A DNA stretch of 64,000 nt. It comes from Hydractinia symbiolongicarpus (lineage: Eukaryota > Cnidaria > Hydrozoa > Anthoathecata > Hydractiniidae). Location of the stretch: assembly GCF_029227915.1 (NCBI RefSeq), contig NC_079881.1, positions 23,041,501 through 23,105,500 on the forward strand. The letters are read 5' to 3'. The notes beneath the pieces were generated by a model. It was not told the origin of the DNA. It worked only from the letters and a program-made list of their open reading frames with translations, and searched no databases. Numbering within the stretch: position 1 is the first letter of the stretch; each line of letters starts with the position of its first letter. The translations under genes were made by a program, and so were the position numbers. Of the stretch, positions 50,742 to 63,000 are shown piece after piece.

Positions 50742-53725
50742 TAATTGAACGAATTCTGGACTGTGACCTTATAAATGTGATAAATGAGCCAAATGGACTC
50801 CAAGGAATAACATTCTTCTTAAATCGACATGATTGTTGGAATTCAGCGAGTACACTAGGCTCTGTTGTAGCGCTTTATTTAAAAATTTAGATAAATAAGT
50901 CTTTTTTTGCTGCGGGACCAATCCTGGCCGCTACCACGCGCTGAATAAATAGAAACAGTTTCAAAGACTACATTTCATTGACTTTCTAGCGGCATAAGTC
51001 TGTTTGAGTTGCAACGGTTGCGTCACATATTCATACCAACATGTATTTAGCGATAGTATTCGGATATTATTAGGTTGCATCGCCTTTAACAGTGAAACGC
51101 TTGACTGTGGGACTTAATTGAACTGATTCTGGAATGTGACCTTATAAATGTGATAATTGAGCCAATTGGACTCCAAGGAATAACATTCTTCTTAATTTGA
51201 TATGATTGCTGGAATTCAGCGATTACATTAGGCTCTGTGGTAGCGCTTTATTTAGAAATTTAGATAAATAAATCATTTTTTACTGTGGGACCAATCCTAG
51301 CCGTTAGTTCGCACTGAAGAAATACAGACAGTTTCAAAAACTACATTTCATTGACTTTCTATCGGGGTCAATCCGTTTGAGTTACAACGGTTGCGCCACA
51401 TATTCGTACCAACATGTATTTAGTGATTTTCTTTCGATATTACTAAGTTGCATTGCTTTTAACAGTGAAACGATTGACTGTGGGATTTAATTGAACTGAT
51501 TCTGGAATGTGACCTTATAAATGTGATAAATAAGCCAATTGGACTCTAAGGAATAACATTCTTCTTAATTTGATATGATTGCTGGAATTCAGCGATTACA
51601 TTAGGCTCTGTAGCAGCGCTTTATTTAAAAATTTAGATAAATAAATCATTTTTTACTGTGGGACCAATCCTAGCCGTTAGTTCGCGCTGAAGAAATACAG
51701 ACAGTTTCAAAAACTAAACTTCATTGACTTTCTAGCGGCATAAATCCGTTTGAGTTACAATGGTTGCGTCACATATTCGTACCAACATGTACTTAGCGAT
51801 AGTACTCGGATATTATTAGGTTGCATCGCCTTTAACAGTGAAACGCTTGACTGTGGGACTTAATTGAACTGATTCTGGAATGTGACCTTATAAATGTGAT
51901 AATTGAGCCAATTGGACTCCAAGGAATAACATTCTTCTTAATTTGATATGATTGCTGGAATTCAGCGATTACATTAGGCTCTGTGGTAGCGTTTTATTTA
52001 GAAATTTAGATAAATAAATCATTTTTTACTGTGGGACCAATCCTAGCCGTTAGTTCGCGCTGAAGAAATACAGACAGTTTCAAAAACTAAACTTCATTGA
52101 CTTTCTAGCGGCATAAATCCGTTTGAGTTACAACGGTTGCGCCACATATTCGTACCAACATGTATTTAGTGATTTTCTTTCGATATTACTAAGTTGCATT
52201 GCTTTTAACAGTGAAACGATTGACTGTGGGATTTAATTGAATTGATTCTGGAATGTGACCTTATAAATGTGATAAATAATCCAATTGGACTCTAAGGAAT
52301 AACATTCTTCTTAATTTGATATGATTGCTGGAATTCAGCGATTACATTAGGCTCTGTGGTAGCGCTTTATTTAAAAATTTAGATAAATAAATCATTTTTT
52401 ACTGTGGGACCAATCCTAGCCGTTAGTTCGCGCTGAAGAAATACAGACAGTTTCAAAAACTAAACTTCATTGACTTTCTAGCGGCATAAATCCGTTTGAG
52501 TTACAACGGTTGCGTCACATATTCGTATCAACATGTACTTAGCGATAGTGCTCGGATATTATTAGGTTGCATCGCCTTTAACAGTGAAACGCTTGACTGT
52601 GGGACTTAATTGAACTGATTCTGGAATGTGACCTTATAAATGTGATAAATGAGCCAATTGGACTCTAAGGAATAACATTCTTCTTAATTTGATATGATTG
52701 CTGGAATTCAGCGATTACATTAGGCTCTGTGGTAGCGCTTTATTTAAAAATTTAGATAATTAAATCATTTTTTACTGTGGGACCAATCCTAGCCGTTAGT
52801 TCGCGTTGAAGAAATACAGACAGTTTCAAAAACTACATTTCATTGACTTTCTATCGGGGTCAATCCGTTTAAGTTACAACGGTTGCATCACATATTCGTA
52901 CCAACATGTATTTAGTGATTTTCTTCCGATATTACTAAGTTGCATTGCTTTTAACAGTGAAACGATTGACTGTGGGATTTAATTGAACTGATTCTGGAAT
53001 GTGACCTTATAAATGAGATAAATGAGCCAATTGTACTCTAAGGAATAACATTCTTCTTAATTTGATATGATTGCTGGAATTCAGCGATTATATTAGGCTC
53101 TGTGGTAGCGCTTTATTTAAAAATTTAGATAAATAAATCATTTTTTACTGTGGGACCAATCCTAGCCGTTAGTTCGCGTTGAAGAAATACAGACAGTTTC
53201 AAAAACTACATTTCATTGACTTTCTATCGGGGTCAATCCGTTTAAGTTACAACAGTTGCATCACATATTCGTACCAACATGTATTTAGTGATTTTCCTCC
53301 GATATTACTAAGTTGCATTGCTTTTAACAGTGAAACGATTGACTGTGGGATTTAATTGAACTGATTCTGAAATGTGACCTTATAAATGTGATAAATCTGC
53401 CAATTGGACTCCGAGGAATAACATTCTTCTTAATTTGATATGATTGCTGGAATTCAGCGATTACATTGGGCTCTGTGGTAGCGCTTTATTTAAAAATTTA
53501 GATAAATAAATCATTTTTTACTGTGGGACCAATCCTAGCCGTTAGTTCGCGCTGAAGAAATACAGACAGTTTCAAAAACTAAATTTCATTGACTTTCTAG
53601 CGGCATAAATCCGTTTGAGTTACAACGGTTGCGTCACATATTCGTACCAACATGTACTTAGCGATAGTAATCGGATATTACTAGGTTGCACCGCTTTTAA
53701 CAGTGAAACGATTGACTGTGGGACT
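50742..53725. repeat. Array block 11: founder stretch for the recent HOR
   Basis: Monomer starts are 50742, 51115, 51488, 51861, 52234, 52607, 52980 and 53353. The unit at 50742 opens with 'gaacgaattctgg' and has one of the last beta middles (ctggccgctaccacg). Units at 51115, 51861 and 52607 end or begin with the 'gcctttaacagtgaaacgcttgactg' class that alternates with the 'gaaacgattgactg' class, giving a dimeric rhythm of 746 bp. The trio starting at 50370 reappears at 53353 at an offset of 2983-2984 bp (eight units), so this stretch looks like the source of the more uniform block that follows. Confidence 0.82.
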
Positions 53726-54098
53726 TAATTGAACGAATTCTGGACTGTGACCTTATAAATGTGATAAATAAGCCAATTGGACTCTAAGGAATAACATTCT
53801 TCTTAATTTGATATGATTGCTGGAATTCAGCGATTACATTAGGCTCTGTGGTAGCGCTTTATTTAAAAATTTAGATAAATAAATCATTTTTTACTGTGGG
53901 ACCAATCCTAGCCGTTAGTTCGCGCTGAAGAAATACAGACAGTTTCAAAAACTAAACTTCATTGACTTTCTAGCGGCATAAATCCGTTTGAGTTACAACG
54001 GTTGCGTCACATATTCGTACCAACATGTACTTAGCGATAGTATTCGGATATTATTAGGTTGCATCGCCTTTAACAGTGAAACGCTTGACTGTGGGACT
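53726..54098. repeat. Chimeric founder monomer of the recent HOR
   Basis: The head 'gaacgaattctggactgtgacc' is that of the unit at 50742, but from 'aataagccaattggactctaagg' onward the unit is like that at 51488. The switch lies at phase about 20-45 in shared sequence. The hybrid was then copied to 55218, 55964 and 57456. Confidence 0.7.
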
Positions 54099-55590
54099 TA
54101 ATTGAACTGATTCTGGAATGTGACCTTATAAATGTGATAATTGAGCCAATTGGACTCCAAGGAATAACATTCTTCTTAATTTGATATGATTGCTGGAATT
54201 CAGCGATTACATTAGGCTCTGTGGTAGCGCTTTATTTAGAAATTTAGATAAATAAATCATTTTTTACTGTGGGACCAATCCTAGCCGTTAGTTCGCACTG
54301 AAGAAATACAGACAGTTTCAAAAATTACATTTCATTGACTTTCTATCGGGGTCAATCCGTTTGAGTTACAACGGTTGCGCCACATATTCGTACCAACATG
54401 TATTTAGTGATTTTCTTTCGATATTACTAAGTTGCATTGCTTTTAACAGTGAAACGATTGACTGTGGGATTTAATTGAACTGATTCTGGAATGTGACCTT
54501 ATAAATGTGATAAATAAGCCAATTGGACTCTAAGGAATAACATTCTTCTTAATTTGATATGATTGCTGTAATTCAGCGATTACATTAGGCTCTGTGGTAG
54601 CGCTTTATTTAAAAATTTAGATAAATAAATCATTTTTTACTGTGGGACCAATCCTAGCCGTTAGTTCGCGCTGAAGAAATACAGACAGTTTCAAAAACTA
54701 AACTTCATTGACTTTCTAGCGGCATAAATCCGTTTGAGTTACAACGGTTGCGACACATATTCGTACCAACATGTACTTAGCGATAGTACTCGGATATTAT
54801 TAGGTTGCATCGCCTTTAACAGTGAAACACTTGACTGTGGGACTTAATTGAACTGATTCTGGAATGTGACCTTATAAATGTGATAATTGAGCCAATTGGA
54901 CTCCAAGGAATAACATTCTTCTTAATTTGATATGATTGCTGGAATTCAGCGATTACATTAGGCTCTGTGGTAGCGCTTTATTTAGAAATTTAGATAAATA
55001 AATCATTTTTTACTGTGGGACCAATCCTAGCCGTTAGTTCGCGCTGAAGAAATACAGACAGTTTCAAAAACTAAATTTCATTGACTTTCTAGCGGCATAA
55101 ATCCGTTTGAGTTACAACGGTTGCGTCACATATTCGTACCAACATGTACTTAGCGATAGTAATCGGATATTACTAGGTTGCACCGCTTTTAACAGTGAAA
55201 CGATTGACTGTGGGACTTAATTGAACGAATTCTGGACTGTGACCTTATAAATGTGATAAATAAGCCAATTGGACTCTAAGGAATAACATTCTTCTTAATT
55301 TGATATGATTGCTGGAATTCAGCGATTACATTAGGCTCTGTGGTAGCGCTTTATTTAAAAATTTAGATAAATAAATCATTTTTTACTGTGGGACCAATCC
55401 TAGCCGTTAGTTCGCGCTGAAGAAATACAGACAGTTTCAAAAACTAAACTTCATTGACTTTCTAGCGGCATAAATCCGTTTGAGTTACAACGGTTGCATC
55501 ACATATTCGTACCAACATGTACTTAGCGATAGTATTCGGATATTATTAGGTTGCATCGCCTTTAACAGTGAAACGCTTGACTGTGGGACT

Positions 55591-55963
55591 TAATTGAACT
55601 GATTCTGGAATGTGACCTTATAAATGTGATAATTGAGCCAATTGGACTCCAAGGAATAACATTCTTCTTAATTTGATATGATTGCTGGAATTCAGCGATT
55701 ACATTAGGCTCTGTGGTAGCGCTTTATTTAGAAATTTAGATAAATAAATCATTTTTTACTGTGGGACCAATCCTAGCCGTTAGTTCGCACTGAAGAAATA
55801 CAGACAGTTTCAAAAATTACATTTCATTGACTTTCTAGCGGCATAAATCCGTTTGAGTTACAACGGTTGCGTCACATATTCGTACCAACATGTACTTAGC
55901 GATAGTAATCGGATATTACTAGGTTGCACCGCTTTTAACAGTGAAACGATTGACTGTGGGACT
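55591..55963. repeat. Chimeric monomer at an HOR crossover near 55830
   Basis: Up to 'aaaattacatttcattgacttt' this unit matches the ones at 54099, 56337 and 57829 (with 'gttcgcactgaag'). These continue 'ctatcggggtcaatc', whereas this one continues 'ctagcggcataaatc' with a tail like the unit before 55218. The switch point is therefore within 'attgactttcta', close to 55833. It explains why only two monomers lie between the 'gaacgaattctgg' heads at 55227 and 55973. Confidence 0.8.
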
Positions 55964-58947
55964 TAATTGAACGAATTCTGGACTGTGACCTTATAAATGT
56001 GATAAATAAGCCAATTGGACTCTAAGGAATAACATTCTTCTTAATTTGATATGATTGCTGGAATTCAGCGATTACATTAGGCTCTGTGGTAGCGCTTTAT
56101 TTAAAAATTTAGATAAATAAATCATTTTTTACTGTGGGACCAATCCTAGCCGTTAGTTCGCGCTGAAGAAATACAGACAGTTTCAAAAACTAAACTTCAT
56201 TGACTTTCTAGCGGCATAAATCCGTTTGAGTTACAACGGTTGCGTCACATATTCGTACCAACATGTACTTAGCGATAGTATTCGGATATTATTAGGTTGC
56301 ATCGCCTTTAACAGTGAAACGCTTGACTGTGGGACTTAATTGAACTGATTCTGGAATGTGACCTTATAAATGTGATAATTGAGCCAATTGGACTCCAAGG
56401 AATAACATTCTTCTTAATTTGATATGATTGCTGGAATTCAGCGATTACATTAGGCTCTGTGGTAGCGCTTTATTTAGAAATTTAGATAAATAAATCATTT
56501 TTTACTGTGGGACCAATCCTAGCCGTTAGTTCGCACTGAAGAAATACAGACAGTTTCAAAAATTACATTTCATTGACTTTCTATCGGGGTCAATCCGTTT
56601 GAGTTACAACGGTTGCGCCACATATTCGTACCAACATGTATTTAGTGATTTTCTTTCGATATTACTAAGTTGCATTGCTTTTAACAGTGAAACGATTGAC
56701 TGTGGGATTTAATTGAACTGATTCTGGAATGTGACCTTATAAATGTGATAAATAAGCCAATTGGACTCTAAGGAATAACATTCTTCTTAATTTGATATGA
56801 TTGCTGTAATTCAGCGATTACATTAGGCTCTGTGGTAGCGCTTTATTTAAAAATTTAGATAAATAAATCATTTTTTACTGTGGGACCAATCCTAGCCGTT
56901 AGTTCGCGCTGAAGAAATACAGACAGTTTCAAAAACTAAACTTCATTGACTTTCTAGCGGCATAAATCCGTTTGAGTTACAACGGTTGCGTCACATATTC
57001 GTACCAACATGTACTTAGCGATAGTACTCGGATATTATTAGGTTGCATCGCCTTTAACAGTGAAACACTTGACTGTGGGACTTAATTGAACTGATTCTGG
57101 AATGTGACCTTATAAATGTGATAATTGAGCCAATTGGACTCCAAGGAATAACATTCTTCTTAATTTGATATGATTGCTGGAATTCAGCGATTACATTAGG
57201 CTCTGTGGTAGCGCTTTATTTAGAAATTTAGATAAATAAATCATTTTTTACTGTGGGACCAATCCTAGCCGTTAGTTCGCGCTGAAGAAATACAGACAGT
57301 TTCAAAAACTAAATTTCATTGACTTTCTAGCGGCATAAATCCGTTTGAGTTACAACGGTTGCGTCACATATTCGTACCAACATGTACTTAGCGATAGTAA
57401 TCGGATATTACTAGGTTGCACCGCTTTTAACAGTGAAACGATTGACTGTGGGACTTAATTGAACGAATTCTGGACTGTGACCTTATAAATGTGATAAATA
57501 AGCCAATTGGACTCTAAGGAATAACATTCTTCTTAATTTGATATGATTGCTGGAATTCAGCGATTACATTAGGCTCTGTGGTAGCGCTTTATTTAAAAAT
57601 TTAGATAAATAAATCATTTTTTACTGTGGGACCAATCCTAGCCGTTAGTTCGCGCTGAAGAAATACAGACAGTTTCAAAAACTAAACTTCATTGACTTTC
57701 TAGCGGCATAAATCCGTTTGAGTTACAACGGTTGCATCACATATTCGTACCAACATGTACTTAGCGATAGTATTCGGATATTATTAGGTTGCATCGCCTT
57801 TAACAGTGAAACGCTTGACTGTGGGACTTAATTGAACTGATTCTGGAATGTGACCTTATAAATGTGATAATTGAGCCAATTGGACTCCAAGGAATAACAT
57901 TCTTCTTAATTTGATATGATTGCTGGAATTCAGCGATTACATTAGGCTCTGTGGTAGCGCTTTATTTAGAAATTTAGATAAATAAATCATTTTTTACTGT
58001 GGGACCAATCCTAGCCGTTAGTTCGCACTGAAGAAATACAGACAGTTTCAAAAATTACATTTCATTGACTTTCTATCGGGGTCAATCCGTTTGAGTTACA
58101 ACGGTTGCGCCACATATTCGTACCAACATGTATTTAGTGATTTTCTTTCGATATTACTAAGTTGCATTGCTTTTAACAGTGAAACGATTGACTGTGGGAT
58201 TTAATTGAACTGATTCTGGAATGTGACCTTATAAATGTGATAAATAAGCCAATTGGACTCTAAGGAATAACATTCTTCTTAATTTGATATGATTGCTGGA
58301 ATTCAGCGATTACATTAGGCTCTGTGGTAGCGCTTTATTTAAAAATTTAGATAAATAAATCATTTTTTACTGTGGGACCAATCCTAGCCGTTAGTTCGCG
58401 CTGAAGAAATACAGACAGTTTCAAAAACTAAACTTCATTGACTTTCTAGCGGCATAAATCCGTTTGAGTTACAACGGTTGCGTCACATATTCGTACCAAC
58501 ATGTACTTAGCGATAGTACTCGGATATTATTAGGTTGCATCGCCTTTAACAGTGAAACACTTGACTGTGGGACTTAATTGAACTGATTCTGGAATGTGAC
58601 CTTATAAATGTGATAATTGAGCCAATTGGACTCCAAGGAATAACATTCTTCTTAATTTGATATGATTGCTGGAATTCAGCGATTACATTAGGCTCTGTGG
58701 TAGCGCTTTATTTAGAAATTTAGATAAATAAATCATTTTTTACTGTGGGACCAATCCTAGCCGTTAGTTCGCGCTGAAGAAATACAGACAGTTTCAAAAA
58801 CTAAACTTCATTGACTTTCTAGCGGCATAAATCCGTTTGAGTTACAACGGTTGCGTCACATATTCGTACCAACATGTACTTAGCGATAGTACTCGGATAT
58901 TATTAGGTTGCATCGCCTTTAACAGTGAAACGCTTGACTGTGGGACT

Positions 58948-59149
58948 TAATTGAACTGATTCTGGAATGTGACCTTATAAATGTGATAATTGAGCCAATT
59001 GGACTCCAAGGAATAACATTCTTCTTAATTTGATATGATTGCTGGAATTCAGCGATTACATTAGGCTCTGTGGTAGCGTATTTAGTGATTTTCTTTCGAT
59101 ATTACTAAGTTGCATTGCTTTTAACAGTGAAACGACTGACTGTGGTATT
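58948..59149. repeat. Truncated 202-bp monomer, junction at 59079
   Basis: 'gctctgtggtagcg' runs directly into 'tatttagtgattttctttcg', deleting about 171 bp (phase about 131 to 302). The variable middle and the entire conserved core are lost. It is seen once and closes the recent HOR block. Confidence 0.92.
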
Positions 59150-59815
59150 TAATTGAACTGATTCTGGAATGTGACCTTATAAATGTGATAAATAAGCCAA
59201 TTGGACTCTAAGGAATAACATTCTTCTTAATTTGATATGATTGCTGGAATTCAGCGATTACATTAGGCTCTGTGGTAGCGCTTTATTTAAAAATTTGGAT
59301 AAATAAATCATTTTTTACTGTGGGACCAATCCTAGCCGTTATTTCGCGCTGAAGAAATACAGACAGTTTCAAAAACTAAACTTCATTGACTTTCTAGCGG
59401 CATAAATCCGTTTGAGTTACAACGGTTGCGTCACATATTCGTACCAACATGTACTTAGCGATAGTACTCGGATATTACTAGGTTGCACCGCTTTTAACAG
59501 TGAAATGATTGACTGTGGGATTTAATTGAACTGATTCTGGACTTTGACCTTATAAATGTGATAAATGAGCCAATTGGACTCCAAGGAATAACATTCTTCT
59601 TCATTTGATATGATTGCTGGAATTCAACGATTACATTAGGCTCTGTGGTAGCGCTTTATTTAAAAATTTAGATAAAAAAATCATTTTTTACTGTGGGACC
59701 AATCCTAGCCGTTAGATCGCGCTGAAGAAATAGAGACAGTTTCAAAAACTACATTTCATTGACTTTCTATCGGGGCCAATCCGTTTGAGTTACAACGGTT
59801 GCGTCACATATTCGC
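59080..59815. repeat. Array block 13: 736-bp island between two junctions
   Basis: Monomer starts at 59150 and 59523 lie between a deletion junction (59079) and a partial-duplication junction (59815). The first is close to the block-12 class but has extra changes (gactgactgtggtattt, atttggataaat, gttatttcgcg). The second has 'gatcgcgctgaag' and 'tatcggggccaatcc', like block 10. The island therefore joins pieces of different neighbourhoods. Confidence 0.82.
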
Positions 59816-60056
59816 TTTATTTAAAATTTTAGATAAATAAGACTTTTCTTACTGTGGGACCAATCCTGGCCGTTAGCACTCGCTGAATAAATAGGATCTG
59901 TTCCAAAGACAACATTTCATTGACTTTCTAGCGGCATAAATCCGCTTGAGTTACAACGGTTGCGTCACATATTCGTACCAACATGTATTTAGCGATGGTA
60001 TTCGGATATTACTAGGTTGCATCGCTTTTAACAGTGAAACGTTTGACTGTGGGACT
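59523..60056. repeat. Overlong 534-bp monomer, junction near 59815
   Basis: 'gcgtcacatattcg' is followed by 'ctttatttaaaattttag' rather than 'taccaacatg', so the unit jumps back about 161 bp (phase about 290 to 131). The sequence after the break is the beta class (gcactcgctgaataaataggatctg) that is common at 35-44 kb but otherwise absent from the last 13 kb. A shared CG at the break (attCG / tagCGcttt) is the only visible homology. Confidence 0.92.
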
Positions 60057-63000
60057 TAATTGAACTGATTTTGGACTTTGACCTTATAAATGTGATAAAT
60101 GAGCCAATTTGACTACAAGAACTAACATTCTTCTTAATTTGACATGATTGCTGGAAATCAGCAATTACACTGGGCGCCGTGGTAGCGCTTTATTAAAAAA
60201 TTAAGATAAATAAGTCATTTTTTACTGTGGGACCAATCCTAGCCGTTAGTTCGCGTTGAAGAAATAGAGACAGTTTCAAAAACTACATTTCATTGATTTT
60301 CTAACGGTGTCAATCCGTTTGAGTTACAACGGTTGCGTCACATTTTCGTTCCAACATGTATTTAGTGATTTTTTTTCCGATATTACTAAGTTGTATCGGT
60401 TTTAACAGTGAAGCGATTGACTGTGGGACTTAATTAAACTAACTTTTGACTGTGACCTGATAAATGTGATAAATGAGACAATTGGACTCCAAGGAATAAC
60501 ATTCTTCTTAATTTGATATGATTGCTGGAATTCAGCGATTACATTAGGCTCTATTGTAGCGCTTTATTTAAAAATTTAGATAAATAAATCATTTTTTACT
60601 GTGTTACCAATCCTAGCCGTTAGTTCGCGCTGAAGAAATACAGACAGTTTCAAAAACTACATTTCATTGTCTTTCTATCGGGGCCAATCCGTTGGAGTTA
60701 CAACGGTTGCGTCACATATTCGTACCAACATGTATTTAGTGATTTTCTTCCGATATTACTAAGTTGCATTGCTTTTAACAGTGAAACGATTGACTGTGGG
60801 ATTTAATTGAACTGATTCTGGAATGTGACCTTATAAATGTGATAAATCTGCCAATTGGAGTCCAAGGAATAACATTCTTCTTAATGTGATATGATTGCTG
60901 GAATTCAGCGATTACATTAGGCTCTGTGGTAGTGCTTTATTAAAAAATTTAGAAAAATAAATCATTTTTTACTGTGGGACCAATCCTAGCCTGTAGTTCG
61001 CGTTGAAGAAATAGAGACAGTTTCAAAAACTACATTTCATTGATTTTCTAACGGTGTCAATCCGTTTGAGTTACAACGGTTGCGTCACATATTCGTACCA
61101 ACATGTATTTAGTGATTTTTTTCCGATATTACTAAGTTGTATCGGTTTTAACAGTGAAGCGATTGACTGTGGGACTTAATTAAACTAACTTTGGACTGTG
61201 ACCTAATAAATGTGATAAATGAGCCAATTGGACTCCAAGGAATAACATTCTTCTTAATGTGATATGATTGCTGGAATTCAGCGATTACATTAGGCTCTGT
61301 GGTAGTGCTTTATTTAAAAATTTAGATAAATAAATCATTTTTTACTGTGGGACCAATCCTAGCCGTTAGTTCGCGTTGAAGAAATAGAGACAGTTTCAAA
61401 AACTACATTTCATTGATTTTCTAACGGTGTCAATCCGTTTGAGTTACAACGGTTGCGTCACATTTTCGTACTAACATGTATTTAGTGATTTTTTTCCGAT
61501 ATTACTAAGTTGTATCGGTTTTAACACTGAAGCGATTGACTGTGGGACTTAATTAAACTAACTTTGGACTGTGACCTGATAAATGTGATAAATGAGACAA
61601 TTGGACTCCAAGGAATAACATTCTTCTTAATTTGATATGATTGCTGGAATTCAGCGATTACATTAGGCTCTGTTGTAGCACTTTATTTAAAAATTTAGAT
61701 AAATAAATCATTTTTTACTGTGTTACCAATCCTAGCCGTTAGTTCGCGCTGAAGAAATACAGACAGTTTCAAAAACTACATTTCATTGTCTTTCTATCGG
61801 GGCCAATCCGTTGGAGTTACAACGGTTGCGTCACATATTCGTACCAACATGTATTTAGCGATTTTCTTCCGATATTACTAAGTTGCATTGCTTTTAACAG
61901 TGAAACGATTGACTGTGGGATTTAATTGAACTGATTCTGGAATGTGACCTTATAAATGTGATAATTGAGCCAATTGGACTCCAAGGAATAACATTCTTCT
62001 TAATTTGATATGATTGCTGGAATTCAGCGATTACATTAGGCTCTGTGGTAGCGCTTTATTTAAAAATTTAGATAAATAAATCATTTTTTACTGTGGGACC
62101 AATCCTAGCCGTTAGTTCGCGGTGAAGAAATACAGACAGTTTCAAAAACTACATTTCATTGACTTTCTGTCGGGGTCAATCCGTTTGAGTTACAACGGTT
62201 GCATCACATATTCGTACCAACATGTATTTAGTGATTTTCTTCCGATATTACTAAGTTGCATTGCTTTTAACAGTAAAACGATTGACTGTGGGATTTAATT
62301 GAACTGATTCTGGAATGTGACCTTATAAATGTGATAAATCTGCCAATTGGACTGCAAGGAATAACATTCTTCTTAATGTGATATGATTGCTGGAATTCAG
62401 CGATTACATTAGGCTCTGTGGTAGTGCTTTATTTAAAAATTTAGATAAATAAATCATTTTTTACTGTGGGACCAATCCTAGCCGTTAGTTCGCGTTGAAG
62501 AAATAGAGACAGTTTCAAAAACTACATTTCATTGATTTTCTAACGGTGTCAATCCGTTTGAGTTACAACGGTTGCGTCACATTTTCGTACTAACATGTAT
62601 TTAGTGATTTTTTTCCGATATTACTAAGTTGTATCGGTTTTAACACTGAAGCGATTGACTGTGGGACTTAATTAAACTAACTTTGGACTGTGACCTGATA
62701 AATGTGATAAATGAGACAATTGGACTCCAAGAAATAACATTCTTCTTAATTTGATATGATTGCTGGAATTCAGCGATTACATTAGGCTCTGTTGTAGCAC
62801 TTTATTTAAAAATTTAGATAAATAAATCATTTTTTACTGTGTTACCAATCCTAGCCGTTAGTTCGCGCTGAAGAAATACAGACAGTTTCAAAAACTACAT
62901 TTCATTGACTTTCTGTCGGGGTCAATCCGTTTGAGTTACAACGGTTGCATCACATATTCGTACCAACATGTATTTAGTGATTTTCTTCCGATATTACTAA

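Larger units (their letters stand above)
53726..59079. repeat. Array block 12: very recent 1492/2238-bp higher-order repeats
   Basis: Monomer starts are 53726, 54099, 54472, 54845, 55218, 55591, 55964, 56337, 56710, 57083, 57456, 57829, 58202, 58575 and 58948. The 'gaacgaattctgg' head lies at 53735, 55227, 55973 and 57465 (steps 1492, 746, 1492). 53726-55963 and 55964-58201 correspond at an offset of 2238 bp over most of their length. Over the first four monomers I noticed only one difference (cgacacat near 54751 against cgtcacat near 56989). The order is tetramer, dimer, tetramer, tetramer, then one more unit. This is the most uniform segment in the window, which points to recent amplification or an assembly problem. 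It ends at a deletion junction at 59079. Confidence 0.9.
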
